DNA of 64,000 nt from the NCBI GenBank assembly GCA_051025295.1, contig JBMGJV010000024.1. One strand, written 5' to 3'. This document shows, in pieces, positions 52,816 to 61,768 of this stretch. The stretch is from KBS-83 sp051025295. Its GTDB lineage: Bacteria > Acidobacteriota > Terriglobia > Terriglobales > Acidobacteriaceae. The notes below the pieces were generated by a model, which searched no databases, was not told the origin of the DNA, and saw only the letters and a list, made by a program, of their open reading frames with translations. The translations under genes were made by a program, and so were the position numbers. Within the stretch, counting starts at the first letter, position 1. Each line of letters opens with the position of its first letter.

Positions 52816-53697
52816 TCAGGACAGGATGCGGCGCAGGAAGCTGCGCATGCCGATCCAGCCCAGGATGCCAAAGGAGACGAGCAGGGCAAAGACGATGGCG
52901 AGCGGGTGCATGTGCGGCACGCCTGGGGTGAGCGCGGCGCGCAGCCCCTCGCTCATGTAGACGATGGGATTCACCAGCACCGCGATCTGCAGCCAGCGGA
53001 TCTGCTGGAGGAACGCCCATGGGTAGTAGACGCAGCCGAGAAAGGTGATCGGGACGACCACGATCGAGAAGATGAGGCCGATCTGCTTGGGCGGCACGCT
53101 GGCGCCGATGGCAAGGCCGAGCGCGCCGGCGACCAGGCTGGCCAGCACCAGCACGACGATGAGCAGCGGCCAGCTGGCGACATGCACCGCTACAGGTGTG
53201 GCCGGAATGTAAATGGCGAGGGGCATCACGAGCAGTGCGGCAAAGATGCTCTGCAATGCGGAGAAGCAGACCTTCTCAAACGCTACGAAGCCGACCGGCA
53301 GGGGACACATGACGCGGTCGTCAATCTCGCGCGTGATGCCGAACTCAGCCGACAGCGGCAGCGCGACGGCGGCGATGCCGGTGAACATGATGGCGACGGC
53401 CATCAGGCCGGGGAGCAGAACGGTTCCGAAGTTGACGCCGGAGGCGGTCATTGCGGCATTCGACTGCATGGGGTTGGCGCCGCGCGCGCCCATGTGCGGG
53501 ATGACGTAGGTGAAGACAAAGAGGAACAGCAGCGGTTGCATGATGACGCGCACCGCGAAGGCGAAGAGCTCACGCCGCAGCACGCGGAAGTCGCGCAGCA
53601 TGAGGCCGGCGAAGGCGGAGAGCATGGAGGCCGAGCGCGCAGGTGGGCCGGCCGGCGGCGCAGTCGAGAGCAGAGGGGCGGAGGCGGAGCTACTCAC
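52816..53697 (-). CDS. ABC-2 type transporter permease
   Basis: The 293-residue protein from GTG 53697 has six membrane spans, including LMLRDFRVLRRELFAFAVRVI, VLLPGLMAVAIMFTGIAAVALPL, LLIVVLVLASLVAGALGLAIGA and LAIVFALLVSFGILGWIGM, and the ABC-2 signature region near the C-terminus. It pairs with the ATPase encoded upstream, which overlaps by 8 bases. Such exporters move drugs, polysaccharides or lipids; the cargo is not evident. Confidence 0.87.
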   Translation of the reverse strand: MSSSASAPLLSTAPPAGPPARSASMLSAFAGLMLRDFRVLRRELFAFAVRVIMQPLLFLFVFTYVIPHMGARGANPMQSNAAMTASGVNFGTVLLPGLMAVAIMFTGIAAVALPLSAEFGITREIDDRVMCPLPVGFVAFEKVCFSALQSIFAALLVMPLAIYIPATPVAVHVASWPLLIVVLVLASLVAGALGLAIGASVPPKQIGLIFSIVVVPITFLGCVYYPWAFLQQIRWLQIAVLVNPIVYMSEGLRAALTPGVPHMHPLAIVFALLVSFGILGWIGMRSFLRRILS

Positions 53698-54631
53698 GGA
53701 GGTCTCTCCCGGTCATGCGGATGAAGACGGTTTCGAGGCTGGGCTCTGTCATGGTGAGGTCGCGCAGGCCGGCGGTGGACGCAGTCTCGACGATGCGGGG
53801 TAGCAGCCCATCGATGGCGCGTGCAAAGACGCGAAGGCCGGTGGGCGTGACCTCAGCCGCGGTGACCTGAGGCAGCGAGCGAAAGGTGCCGGCGAGCGTC
53901 TCAAGCTGGTCGAGGGAGCGCAGCTTGAGATCGAATGCCGTCTCGCCGCCGCCCGACGCCTTGATGGCCGCGGGCGTATCCAGCGCGAGGATGCGGCCAT
54001 GATCGATGATGGCGAGCCGGTCGCAGAGGGTGTCCGCCTCTTCCATGTAGTGCGTGGTCAGCACGACGGTGATACCTTCCTGGCGCAGCGCGGTGACGGC
54101 GTCCCACATGGCGATGCGGCTCTGCGGGTCGAGGCCGGCGCTGGGCTCATCGAGGAAGAGCACGCGCGGTCGATGCGCGATGGCGCGCGCGATCTGCACC
54201 CGCTGCTGCAGTCCACCGGAGAGCTGGCTCGGCATGGCCTTGCCACGTTCGCCGAGGTGGAACTGCTCGAGCAGTGACTGCGCGCGTGACGAGGAGTCGG
54301 CGGAGGTGAAGCCGAAGTAGCGGCAGTGGAAGTAGATGTTCTCGAAGATGGTGAGCGAGCGATCAAGGGTGTTGTATTGCGGCACGACCCCGATCAGCCG
54401 GCGTGCGGCGGAGGGGTGGCGCACCACGTCGACACCGGCGATGGCGACGGTGCCCGAGGTGGGCAGCGCGCGGGTGGTGGAGATGCTGATGGTGGTGGTC
54501 TTGCCGGCACCATTGGGCCCGAGCAGGCCGAAGATCTCGCCCTCGTTGACGGCCAGCGAGATGCCATCGAGCGCGGTGACGCGCTGCTTGCCGGTGTAGA
54601 TCTTGCTGAGGCGATCGAGGCTGACGATCAA
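53690..54631 (-). CDS. ABC transporter ATP-binding protein (exporter)
   Basis: The 313-residue protein from TTG 54631. Walker A GPNGAGKTT at 38-46, signature LSGGLQQ at 137-143, Walker B VLFLDEP at 157-163, followed by a daunorubicin-resistance/NodI-type C-terminal region. It drives the ABC-2 permease downstream. Start codon: no ATG is available in the conserved N-terminus. Confidence 0.92.
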   Translation of the reverse strand: MIVSLDRLSKIYTGKQRVTALDGISLAVNEGEIFGLLGPNGAGKTTTISISTTRALPTSGTVAIAGVDVVRHPSAARRLIGVVPQYNTLDRSLTIFENIYFHCRYFGFTSADSSSRAQSLLEQFHLGERGKAMPSQLSGGLQQRVQIARAIAHRPRVLFLDEPSAGLDPQSRIAMWDAVTALRQEGITVVLTTHYMEEADTLCDRLAIIDHGRILALDTPAAIKASGGGETAFDLKLRSLDQLETLAGTFRSLPQVTAAEVTPTGLRVFARAIDGLLPRIVETASTAGLRDLTMTEPSLETVFIRMTGRDLRE

Positions 54632-54874
54632 GCGCGGGTGGGCTCCGGGGAGAGCCGGATGCGGGCGCGGCTCGCGCTCAGTCTACATGGGCAGTTTTGG
54701 CGTGATGACAAAGCTCCAGCCGCGGGGAATACGGCCGGAGCACTTGTCAAACAGCGGTCACTGCGAAGAGCGGATGCCGAACGAGAGGCGTCGGCGAGAG
54801 AAGCGCACCGGCTGGTGCAAAGGTTTCCGGTCTGGTTGCCGGATGGACAGCCGGTGCAAGCGGAGCAGGTTTGT

Positions 54875-55150
54875 TTAGGCAGCGACCGTCTTGCGGCGTG
54901 CGGCGCGGCGTGCCTCGTCGGTGGACGGCATCATCGCAACCCCGGCTGTGAGTTCTGCAGCGCGCAACTGACGCAGCTCACGACGGTTCAGAGGCTTCAT
55001 CGTCTCCCGGGAGTAGAACACCTGATTGCTGCACTCCATGCACACCTTGTAGGTGTGGCCAGCGATGGTGAACGGGCGAGAGAGATTGCTGTGGCGGCAG
55101 CCGAAGATAGCCTCAAAGATGGACTGCAGAAACTCCAGTATCCAATTCAT
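54875..55150 (-). CDS. Small zinc-ribbon-like protein (91 aa)
   Basis: A 91-residue protein from ATG 55150 with GAGGAG upstream. N-terminus MNWILEFLQSIFEAIFG is amphipathic and could lie on the membrane. A Cys/His cluster follows (CRHSNLSRPFTIAGHTYKVCMECS), a likely zinc site (C, H, H, C-x2-C). The C-terminus is basic (RRAARRKTVAA). I have seen proteins of this outline in acidobacterial genomes but know no function. Confidence 0.7.
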   Translation of the reverse strand: MNWILEFLQSIFEAIFGCRHSNLSRPFTIAGHTYKVCMECSNQVFYSRETMKPLNRRELRQLRAAELTAGVAMMPSTDEARRAARRKTVAA

Positions 55151-55315
55151 GTCATGCTCCTCACGGTTAAGAGCGGCTTCAGGAACACGTGAACCCCGGA
55201 ACTGAAGGTCCAAGTGCACTCATCAGATGCCGAAGGTGAGAAGGAGTCTCCCAGTTTCCCGGAAATATTTTCCGGTTGAACTGAAATGGCACCCCTAAAC
55301 TCCACTGCTGGCGAT

Positions 55316-55351
55316 CCGCTGACTCGTACCTTAGCAAGGACGAGCCAGCGG
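55316..55351. repeat. Strong inverted repeat in the intergenic region
   Basis: Arms CCGCTGACTCGT and ACGAGCCAGCGG (11 of 12 pairs), with an inner CCTT/AAGG extending the stem to a 3-base loop. No T run on either side. It lies 165 bases upstream of the small zinc-ribbon gene start, in the 276-base gap that otherwise holds nothing recognised. Confidence 0.55.
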
Positions 55352-55426
55352 TAGAAGTAGATTTCTTGCCTGCTGCTTACGGGTGAGATGTAGTCACCCG
55401 GGAGTTGGTGCTCGCGGGAATGGTTA

Positions 55427-56443
55427 CTACGGGGTCTTCACGGAGATCACAATCTTGCCAAAGTGGGAGCCATCTTGCATCGTGGTGAACGCCTCACGCG
55501 CTTCGCCGTAGGAGAAGACGCGGTCGACCACGGGCTGGATCCCCAGGCTTTCGATGGCCCGGTTCATGGCTGCGAACTGAGCCCGGGAGCCGACGAAGAC
55601 GCCATGTACCTTGAGCAATTTCTGTAGGATAGGGGTGATCTGCAGGTCCTTCTCCCGGCCACCGAGGATGCCGATCTGGGCGATCGTGCCGCCCACCCCC
55701 GCTGCCGCCAGGGATTGCTGGAAGGTGCCGGCGCCGCCGACCTCGACCACCAGATCCACGCCGCGTCCGGCAGTCTGGTGCTGGGCCCACTTGGCCCATT
55801 CCGGGTTGGCGCGGTAGTTGAGTCCGGCATCTAGCCCTAACTTCGTGGCACGCTTCAGCTTTTCATCGCTCGACGAGGTGCCGAGGACCTGGGCCCCGAG
55901 CGCCTTGGCGAACTGCAGGGCGAAGATGGAGACCCCGCCGGTCCCCTGGATCAGGACGGTATCGCCGGGGGCCAGCCGGGCGGCATCGGTGAGGGCGTTC
56001 CATGCGGTCAGCCCCGCGCAGGGCAGCGTGGCGGCCTGTTCGAAGCTGAGCCGGCTGGGAAACGGGAGCACGCCATCCTCCCGGAGCACGACCTGCTGGG
56101 CGAGCATGCCGTTGATGTCGCCGCCAAGGGCGCCCTTGTGTTTCTCCGGCGTGGGCTGGCCGTCCTGCCAGTTCTGGAAAAAGAGGCCGGTGACCCGATC
56201 GCCGACCGCGACTCGCGTTACCCCCTCGCCAATAGCGGCGATGGTTCCCGAGCCGTCGGAGCACGGGATCCGGTTGGGCTCGAGCTTTGGGTTGTAGTGG
56301 CCGAGGACCATCAACAGGTCGCGATAGTTGAGCGAGACAGCGTGCACATCGACGAGCACCTCACCCGGGCCGGGCTGCGGGGTGGGAACTTCGTCGAGCG
56401 AGAGCTGATCGATGCCGAAGGAAGGGATGCGCCAGGCTTTCAT
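55427..56443 (-). CDS. Zinc-type alcohol dehydrogenase / quinone oxidoreductase family
   Basis: The 338-residue protein is a medium-chain dehydrogenase: GEVLVDVHAVSLNYRDLLMVLGHY, GTIAAIGEGVTRVAVGDRVTG, then the NADP fold GDTVLIQGTGGVSIFALQFAKALGAQVLG. It lacks the catalytic zinc Cys/His pattern of alcohol dehydrogenases and looks like the quinone-reductase branch. The electrophile or quinone it reduces is unknown. Confidence 0.86.
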   Translation of the reverse strand: MKAWRIPSFGIDQLSLDEVPTPQPGPGEVLVDVHAVSLNYRDLLMVLGHYNPKLEPNRIPCSDGSGTIAAIGEGVTRVAVGDRVTGLFFQNWQDGQPTPEKHKGALGGDINGMLAQQVVLREDGVLPFPSRLSFEQAATLPCAGLTAWNALTDAARLAPGDTVLIQGTGGVSIFALQFAKALGAQVLGTSSSDEKLKRATKLGLDAGLNYRANPEWAKWAQHQTAGRGVDLVVEVGGAGTFQQSLAAAGVGGTIAQIGILGGREKDLQITPILQKLLKVHGVFVGSRAQFAAMNRAIESLGIQPVVDRVFSYGEAREAFTTMQDGSHFGKIVISVKTP

Positions 56444-56575
56444 GGCTCTATTAGAGCGCGAGCGCAGGCGAAGATGCATGAGTCGACTGGCGGTTTGTCT
56501 TCGTCGCCGGTCCAGCCGGGCAAACCCGGGGTGGAGGAGGCCTCGTATATTGGTGCTTCGGCCAGGAGGTCGGGT

Positions 56576-58351
56576 TTGCGGATCAGGATCGTGGCGGCGG
56601 TGTGTGCAGGGCTGGCGGCGAGTACGATGGCGCAGACGCCGGGCGCGGTGAAACCGGCGGAGAGCAAGGCGTGGATTGCAGCGAGCGACGCGTACACCCA
56701 ACAGGTGCTTGCGGTCGAGCTGCGGCATTCGCCGGAGCAGGGCTCGCAGCAAGGGCTGGCGCAGTTCGACAGGGAGTCGAGCCGCCCGACGCTGGCAGAT
56801 GAGCAGGCAGAGCGTGCAGAATTGCACGCGGTTTCGGCCAAACTGAAGGCTGCTGCGGCGACCGAGCCTGATAAGCGCGTCCGCGAAGACCTGGCGATCG
56901 TGCAGAAGGCGCTGGACCTGCGCTTCCGCACCGAGGCTTACCAGGAGGCGCACCAAGTGCCGTTCATCAACGCGCATGAGTTGGTGTTCGGCGGGCTGAG
57001 AACGCTGCTCGACGACCAGGTGGCAGCGGAGCGGCGTCCAGCGGCGCTGGTGCGGCTGCGCAAGTATGCGGGGCTCGAGAGCGGCTATCAGCCGATCACC
57101 GACATCCTGAAGCAGCGCGTCGTCGAACAGATGCAGAAGCCGGGCGTGATCTACCCGTCGCGCGGCGAGATGGAGACAGAGCTCGGCCGCAACGAGAGCT
57201 ACATCGAGGGCATGGCCGCGCTATTCACGAAATACAAGCTGACGGGATGGGAAGAGCCTTACAGCAAGCTGAAAGACGAGCTGACGGCGTACGACGCTTG
57301 GACCCGGGCGACCGTGCTGCCCAAGGCGCGCACGGATTTCCGCCAGCCTGCAGAGGAATATGCGCTGGGACTGGAGGGGTATGGTGTCGACCTGCCGCCG
57401 GCGCAGCTCGCGGCCATGGCGCACCAGGCCTTCTCGGAATACCAGGGCCAAATGGCACCGCTGGCGGCACAAATCGCCAAACAGCATGGCTGGGCATCGA
57501 GCGATTATCGCGATGTGATCCGGGAGCTGAAGAAGCAACAGATCACGGGCGACGCCATCCTGCCGTTCTATGAAGCGCGGCTGAAGGCGATCGAGGACAT
57601 TATCCGCCGCGAGCGGCTGGTGACGTTGCCAACGCGCCCGGCGATCATCCGGCTGGCCACACCGGCCGAGACGGCACAGCAGCCGGCGCCACACATGGTG
57701 CCGCCGCCATTTCTCGAAAACACCGGACAGCGCGGCCAGTTCGTGCTGCCGCTGAATATCCCGGGTTCGAACGGTGCCGCCGCGGACAAGTACGACGACT
57801 TCACATTCGACGCAGTGGCGTGGACGCTGACGGCACACGAGGCGCGGCCGGGGCACGAGCTGCAGTTCGACTCGATGGTGGAGCAGGGTGTGAGCAAGGC
57901 ACGCGCGCTGTATGCGTTCAACTCGACGAACGCGGAGGGCTGGGGGCTGTACTCAGAGTGGATCATGGAGCCGTACGAGCCGGCCGAGGGCAAGCTGCTG
58001 ACGCTGCAGTTGCGGCTGCTGCGTGCGGCGCGCGCCTTCACCGATCCTGAGCTGCAGAGCGGCAAGATGACCGAAGCCGATGCGTACCGCGTGCTGGAGC
58101 AGGATGTGGTGCTGAGCCACGCCTTTGCCAAGGAAGAGGTGGAGCGGTTCACCTACCGCTCGCCGGGGCAGGCGAACAGCTACTTCTACGGTTACACGAA
58201 GCTGTTGCAGTTACGGAAAGAGACACAGGCCGCGCTGGGCCCGAAGTTCGATGCGCTGAAGTTTCACGACTTCCTGCTGGCGCAGGGGCTGTTGCCGCCG
58301 GATCTGCTGCGCCAGGCGGTGGTTGAAGACTTCATTCCGAGTCAGAGGTGA
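56576..58351 (+). CDS. Exported DUF885 metallopeptidase-like protein
   Basis: A 591-residue protein from TTG 56576, which has AGGAGG at six bases and starts a signal peptide (IRIVAAVCAGLAASTMAQ); ATG 56474 is an alternative. DUF885 has the HExxGH-type motif HEARPGHELQFDSM (residue about 420), followed by a late Glu (NAEGWGLYSEW) as third ligand. The family is peptidase-like, exported, activity mostly unproven. Two genes in a row: the 82-residue gene follows at once. Confidence 0.85.
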   Translation: MRIRIVAAVCAGLAASTMAQTPGAVKPAESKAWIAASDAYTQQVLAVELRHSPEQGSQQGLAQFDRESSRPTLADEQAERAELHAVSAKLKAAAATEPDKRVREDLAIVQKALDLRFRTEAYQEAHQVPFINAHELVFGGLRTLLDDQVAAERRPAALVRLRKYAGLESGYQPITDILKQRVVEQMQKPGVIYPSRGEMETELGRNESYIEGMAALFTKYKLTGWEEPYSKLKDELTAYDAWTRATVLPKARTDFRQPAEEYALGLEGYGVDLPPAQLAAMAHQAFSEYQGQMAPLAAQIAKQHGWASSDYRDVIRELKKQQITGDAILPFYEARLKAIEDIIRRERLVTLPTRPAIIRLATPAETAQQPAPHMVPPPFLENTGQRGQFVLPLNIPGSNGAAADKYDDFTFDAVAWTLTAHEARPGHELQFDSMVEQGVSKARALYAFNSTNAEGWGLYSEWIMEPYEPAEGKLLTLQLRLLRAARAFTDPELQSGKMTEADAYRVLEQDVVLSHAFAKEEVERFTYRSPGQANSYFYGYTKLLQLRKETQAALGPKFDALKFHDFLLAQGLLPPDLLRQAVVEDFIPSQR

Positions 58352-58353
58352 TT

Positions 58354-58602
58354 ATGTCGAAGGGCTGGGAGTCGAAGGCGGTTGAGGAGCAGCAGGCAGA
58401 GCGCGAGCGGCCGGTGGACAATCGGCCGCGCATCGACGGCGACAAGGAACGCACGCGGCAGCGGCTGGAGCTGGAACGCGAACAGATCCTGTCCGCGCGC
58501 ACGGCGAATCCGCATCGCCGCGCTGCGCTTGAAGCTGCGCTGGCACAGGTGGAGTCTGCGCTGGCGGCGCTGGACGCGCCGGTAGCTCCGAAGGCGAACT
58601 AG
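58354..58602 (+). CDS. Small hypothetical protein (82 aa)
   Basis: An 82-residue protein from ATG 58354, AGAGGTGA upstream, directly after the DUF885 stop. Strongly charged and alpha-helical (QQAERERPVDNRPR; RTRQRLELEREQILS; RRAALEAALAQVESALAALD), with a heptad-like end that may form a coiled coil. No known family. Its TAG and the stop of the convergent TPR gene share CTAG. Confidence 0.55.
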   Translation: MSKGWESKAVEEQQAERERPVDNRPRIDGDKERTRQRLELEREQILSARTANPHRRAALEAALAQVESALAALDAPVAPKAN

Positions 58603-60404
58603 CGCCGGATGCTGGCGACCACTGCGCCGCCTGAAGCGATGAACTGCCGCGCGTGTTCGAGTTCCGGGAGTCCGGAGTCGGCGGTGCGCCAGGCATCGAG
58701 CAGCTTCGCGTATTCCGTGCGCGCGATCTCGACATGGCCCGCGGTCTCGCTGGCGCGTGCCATGCCGTAGAGCGCGAATCCGGAGTTGGGGCGAGCCTCG
58801 AGCGCCAGTGCATATGCAGCGTGCGCGCCTGTTGCATCACCCGCATCGAGCAGAGCCAGACCTTCGGCCTCGGCAACCGGGCGAATGGAGCGGGGCGGCT
58901 CCGCATAGCCGAGCGCCTTCTCCTCATGCGCGGCCTGCTTGTACAGCGACTTTGCTTCTTCGAGTTTGTGCTGGTGCGCCGCGATGGCGGCACGCAGCTC
59001 CAGCGATAGCGTCGAGAGATTGCTGAGCAGTGGGGGCGCGAGCGCGTCCGGCATGACCTGCGCCATCGCGGGTGCGGCAGGAGACGGCTTCTTCCGCGGA
59101 GGAGCGTCGTGCACCTGCTGCGACAAGCGCCAGAGCTGCGCATCCAGCCGCTGCGAGGCAGCCTGCGCGGAGGAGACATCGCCATTGTCCACGGCCACCA
59201 TGCCGGTGGCGAACTCACGCAACTGGCCTGCAAGCAAGTTCAGGTTCTCAAGCTTCGCGTCCGGGTGTGTGGCATCGACCAGGCGGAGCACGGCGGGCCA
59301 GTCGCCGGTGCGCAGCGCGACCGGCAGCAGCGGATCGAGGCGCGACATGCTGTCGCGCGGTGACTGCGTGTAGAGTGTCGGCGCAAAGCGACCGCGAGCC
59401 GCCGGCAGCTTCGCAGAGAGCGCATTGGCCTGCTGCAGCTTGCCTTCTTCGAGCAGGTTCGCGATCGAGTACATCAGGTTGTGGACGTAGTTCCAGTCGT
59501 CGTCAACCGCGACGTGCTGCTCGCGCTGATAGCGCTCCTCGACCTCGGTGGAGGCGAAGAACCAATGCTCGGCCTGCGCGTAGTCGCCGTTGCGATAGAA
59601 GATGTGGCCGGGCATGTGAACCATGTGGCCCGAGGCGGGCGCGAGCGAAGCAAGCAGAGTGGCGCTCTGCAACGCCTGCTCGGGATGAGGACTCGCCTCG
59701 ACGGCGTGAATCCAATAATGATTGGCTGCCGAGTCATTCGGATTCGTGTGCAGCACCTGCTGGATGAGCGCGATCTGTTCCTGCTGGCCCTTCTTCGGCT
59801 GCCCGTCGTCGTCATAACCATCGCGGAGGATGCCGGCCAGGAAGAGCTTTGCCTGCACGTCGTCCGGATACTGCTTCACGATGTCGCGCCAGATCGCCTC
59901 GGTCTTCGTCGTGTCGGGATCGTCGCCCGGCTTGGCAGCGACGTCTGCTGCATCGTTCGCGGCGAGCGCATCGAGGTAGAGCTGCTCGTGCCGGCTCACT
60001 TTGCTGCGCAACGCCACTGCGGCGTTGAGCGCCTGCTGTGTGGAGAGGCTGGTCTCGCCGCTGCGGAACATCAGCGCCTGGTAGAGGCCCCACTGGCACA
60101 TCGCGCACTTCGGGTCGACGCGGATGCCCTGTTCGAACGCGCGCGCCGACTCGTAATCCCAGAAGTCGTGGAGCAGGTTCAGGCCCTGGTCGAACCACTG
60201 TTGCGCCTCGGGCGTCGCCGTGATCGCAAGATGGCTGTTGCCGATGCCGATCATGCGCACGGGAACGGGCAGATCGGAGGGCGCGGGCAGTGCGACCATC
60301 TCCATACCGTTATGACAGCTTGGAGCAGAAGCCTGTGCGCGTGCAAAATACGTGCCAGACGTTGTGGCGAGTAGCAGGAGCGAGGCGAGAACGAGACGAC
60401 GCAT
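58599..60404 (-). CDS. Exported TPR-repeat protein (601 aa)
   Basis: A protein of 601 residues from ATG 60404. Signal peptide LVLASLLLLATTSGTYFA. A CAMCQW motif after the first TPRs (SARAFEQGIRVDPKCAMCQWGLYQALM) and a conserved HMVHMPGHIFYRNGDYAQA segment are typical of a large TPR family seen with peptidases; the His-rich stretch may bind metal. Several more TPRs follow. Function unknown. Convergent with the small gene before it. Confidence 0.82.
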   Translation of the reverse strand: MRRLVLASLLLLATTSGTYFARAQASAPSCHNGMEMVALPAPSDLPVPVRMIGIGNSHLAITATPEAQQWFDQGLNLLHDFWDYESARAFEQGIRVDPKCAMCQWGLYQALMFRSGETSLSTQQALNAAVALRSKVSRHEQLYLDALAANDAADVAAKPGDDPDTTKTEAIWRDIVKQYPDDVQAKLFLAGILRDGYDDDGQPKKGQQEQIALIQQVLHTNPNDSAANHYWIHAVEASPHPEQALQSATLLASLAPASGHMVHMPGHIFYRNGDYAQAEHWFFASTEVEERYQREQHVAVDDDWNYVHNLMYSIANLLEEGKLQQANALSAKLPAARGRFAPTLYTQSPRDSMSRLDPLLPVALRTGDWPAVLRLVDATHPDAKLENLNLLAGQLREFATGMVAVDNGDVSSAQAASQRLDAQLWRLSQQVHDAPPRKKPSPAAPAMAQVMPDALAPPLLSNLSTLSLELRAAIAAHQHKLEEAKSLYKQAAHEEKALGYAEPPRSIRPVAEAEGLALLDAGDATGAHAAYALALEARPNSGFALYGMARASETAGHVEIARTEYAKLLDAWRTADSGLPELEHARQFIASGGAVVASIRR

Positions 60405-60465
60405 GACGAGATCACTCGGGAGGGCAGGATGCCGTGGGAGGCCGGGCTTGAGTATAGACGGCGGC

Positions 60466-60900
60466 TTACGCGCCGCCGAAGAAGCGCTTTGCGTCGCAGG
60501 AGAGAAACCCGGGCCCGAGCAGCAGGATTGCGACCAGGCCAAGCAGCATGCAGAGGTCGGTGCGCGTCTCGTGCATGGCAGCCCAGAAGCCCTGGTTGTG
60601 GAGCAGGGGAATCTTCGTCGTGGCGATCGCGACCGAGATATCGATGAGCAGTGGGATGGTGGCGGGCCGGGTGAGCAGGCCGACGATCAGGAGCAGCCCG
60701 CAGGCGATCTCGACGCCGCCGACAAAGGGCGCCGTGAAGTGCGGCCACGGGATGCCGATCCTGGCGAAGCGGCCCACGCCGAGTGCGGCGGGGAAGAGGA
60801 ACTTCTGGATGCCTTCCACGAGGAAGATCCAGCCCACCATGAGGCGCAGCACGAGCCGGCCCCAGGCGTCGCTATCGAGTGCGGAGTCGTAACTCGTCAT
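60466..60900 (-). CDS. DoxX-family membrane protein
   Basis: The 144-residue protein has four spans and the DoxX pattern LVLRLMVGWIFLVEGIQKFLFP, then FVGGVEIACGLLLIVGLLTR and LCMLLGLVAILLLGPG. DoxX proteins are small inner-membrane proteins, sometimes linked to quinone or thiosulfate redox; here no partner is adjacent. Confidence 0.82.
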   Translation of the reverse strand: MTSYDSALDSDAWGRLVLRLMVGWIFLVEGIQKFLFPAALGVGRFARIGIPWPHFTAPFVGGVEIACGLLLIVGLLTRPATIPLLIDISVAIATTKIPLLHNQGFWAAMHETRTDLCMLLGLVAILLLGPGFLSCDAKRFFGGA

Positions 60901-60969
60901 TATGCAAACCTACAGGCACGAACGCCGGCACCATGCTAGACGAGAATGCTGATTCGCGCGCAGGCAGGG

Positions 60970-60987
60970 ACCGCCTATTTAGGCGGT
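60970..60987. repeat. Palindrome over the SDR stop codon
   Basis: ACCGCCTA-TT-TAGGCGGT, perfect 8-base arms, on the last codons and stop of the SDR gene. It could act as a hairpin barrier at the 3' end of the two-gene unit. No T run follows. Confidence 0.45.
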
Positions 60988-61760
60988 GTGCGATGGAAGA
61001 GCAGCGAGTTGGCCTGGGCGAGAGGGGTGAGCAGGATCTCCGAGATGTTGACGTGCGGCGGCCGCGTGACGGCGTAGACGATGGCATCGGCAACGTCTTC
61101 CGGGGTGAGCGGAGTGATGTTCTCGTAGACCTTGGCGGCGCGTTCTTTGTCACCGCGGAAGCGCACTTCGCTGAACTCGGTCTCGACCATGCCGGGGTCG
61201 ATGGTGGTGACGCGCAGCGGCGTGCCGAGCAGGTCTTCACGCAGGCCTTCGGTGATCGAGCGTTCGGCAGCCTTGGTGGCGCAGTACACGGCGCCGCTCG
61301 GATACGTAACACGTCCGGCGGTGGAGCCGAGGTTTACGATGTGGCCGCGGCCTCGCGCGACCATGCCGGGCACCACGGCGCGCGTGACATAGAGCAGCCC
61401 CTTCACGTTGGTGTCGATCATCTCTTCCCAGTCCTGGCGCTTGCCTTCGTAGAGCTTGTCGAGGCCGCGGCTCAGGCCGGCGTTGTTGATGAGGATGTCG
61501 ATCTCCTGCCACTGTGCTGGCAGAGCGCCGATGGTGCGGTCCACTGCCTCGGCGTCGGTGACATCGAGCTGCACGGTGTAGACGCCGGCTGCGCCGTTGA
61601 GCGAGGTGGCTTCAGCGTTCAGCCGATCGAGGCGGCGAGCGGCGAGCAGCAGGCGTGCGCCCTCGGCAGCGAAGACGCGCGCTGTGGCGAGTCCGATGCC
61701 GGCGCTGGCCCCGGTGATCAGAACGGTGCGGTTGGCAAGGATGGAGTTCGAGAGCGGCAT
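60975..61760 (-). CDS. Short-chain dehydrogenase/reductase
   Basis: The 261-residue protein is a classical SDR: TGASAGIG at 16-23, NNAG at 92-95, S146 with YCATK (Y159, K163), all of the catalytic set. Closest in outline to YdfG-type serine/3-hydroxyacid dehydrogenases. The dehydrogenase gene upstream ends eight bases before its start, so the pair is probably one transcript. Confidence 0.93.
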   Translation of the reverse strand: MPLSNSILANRTVLITGASAGIGLATARVFAAEGARLLLAARRLDRLNAEATSLNGAAGVYTVQLDVTDAEAVDRTIGALPAQWQEIDILINNAGLSRGLDKLYEGKRQDWEEMIDTNVKGLLYVTRAVVPGMVARGRGHIVNLGSTAGRVTYPSGAVYCATKAAERSITEGLREDLLGTPLRVTTIDPGMVETEFSEVRFRGDKERAAKVYENITPLTPEDVADAIVYAVTRPPHVNISEILLTPLAQANSLLFHRTPPK

Positions 61761-61768
61761 GGCTTCGA

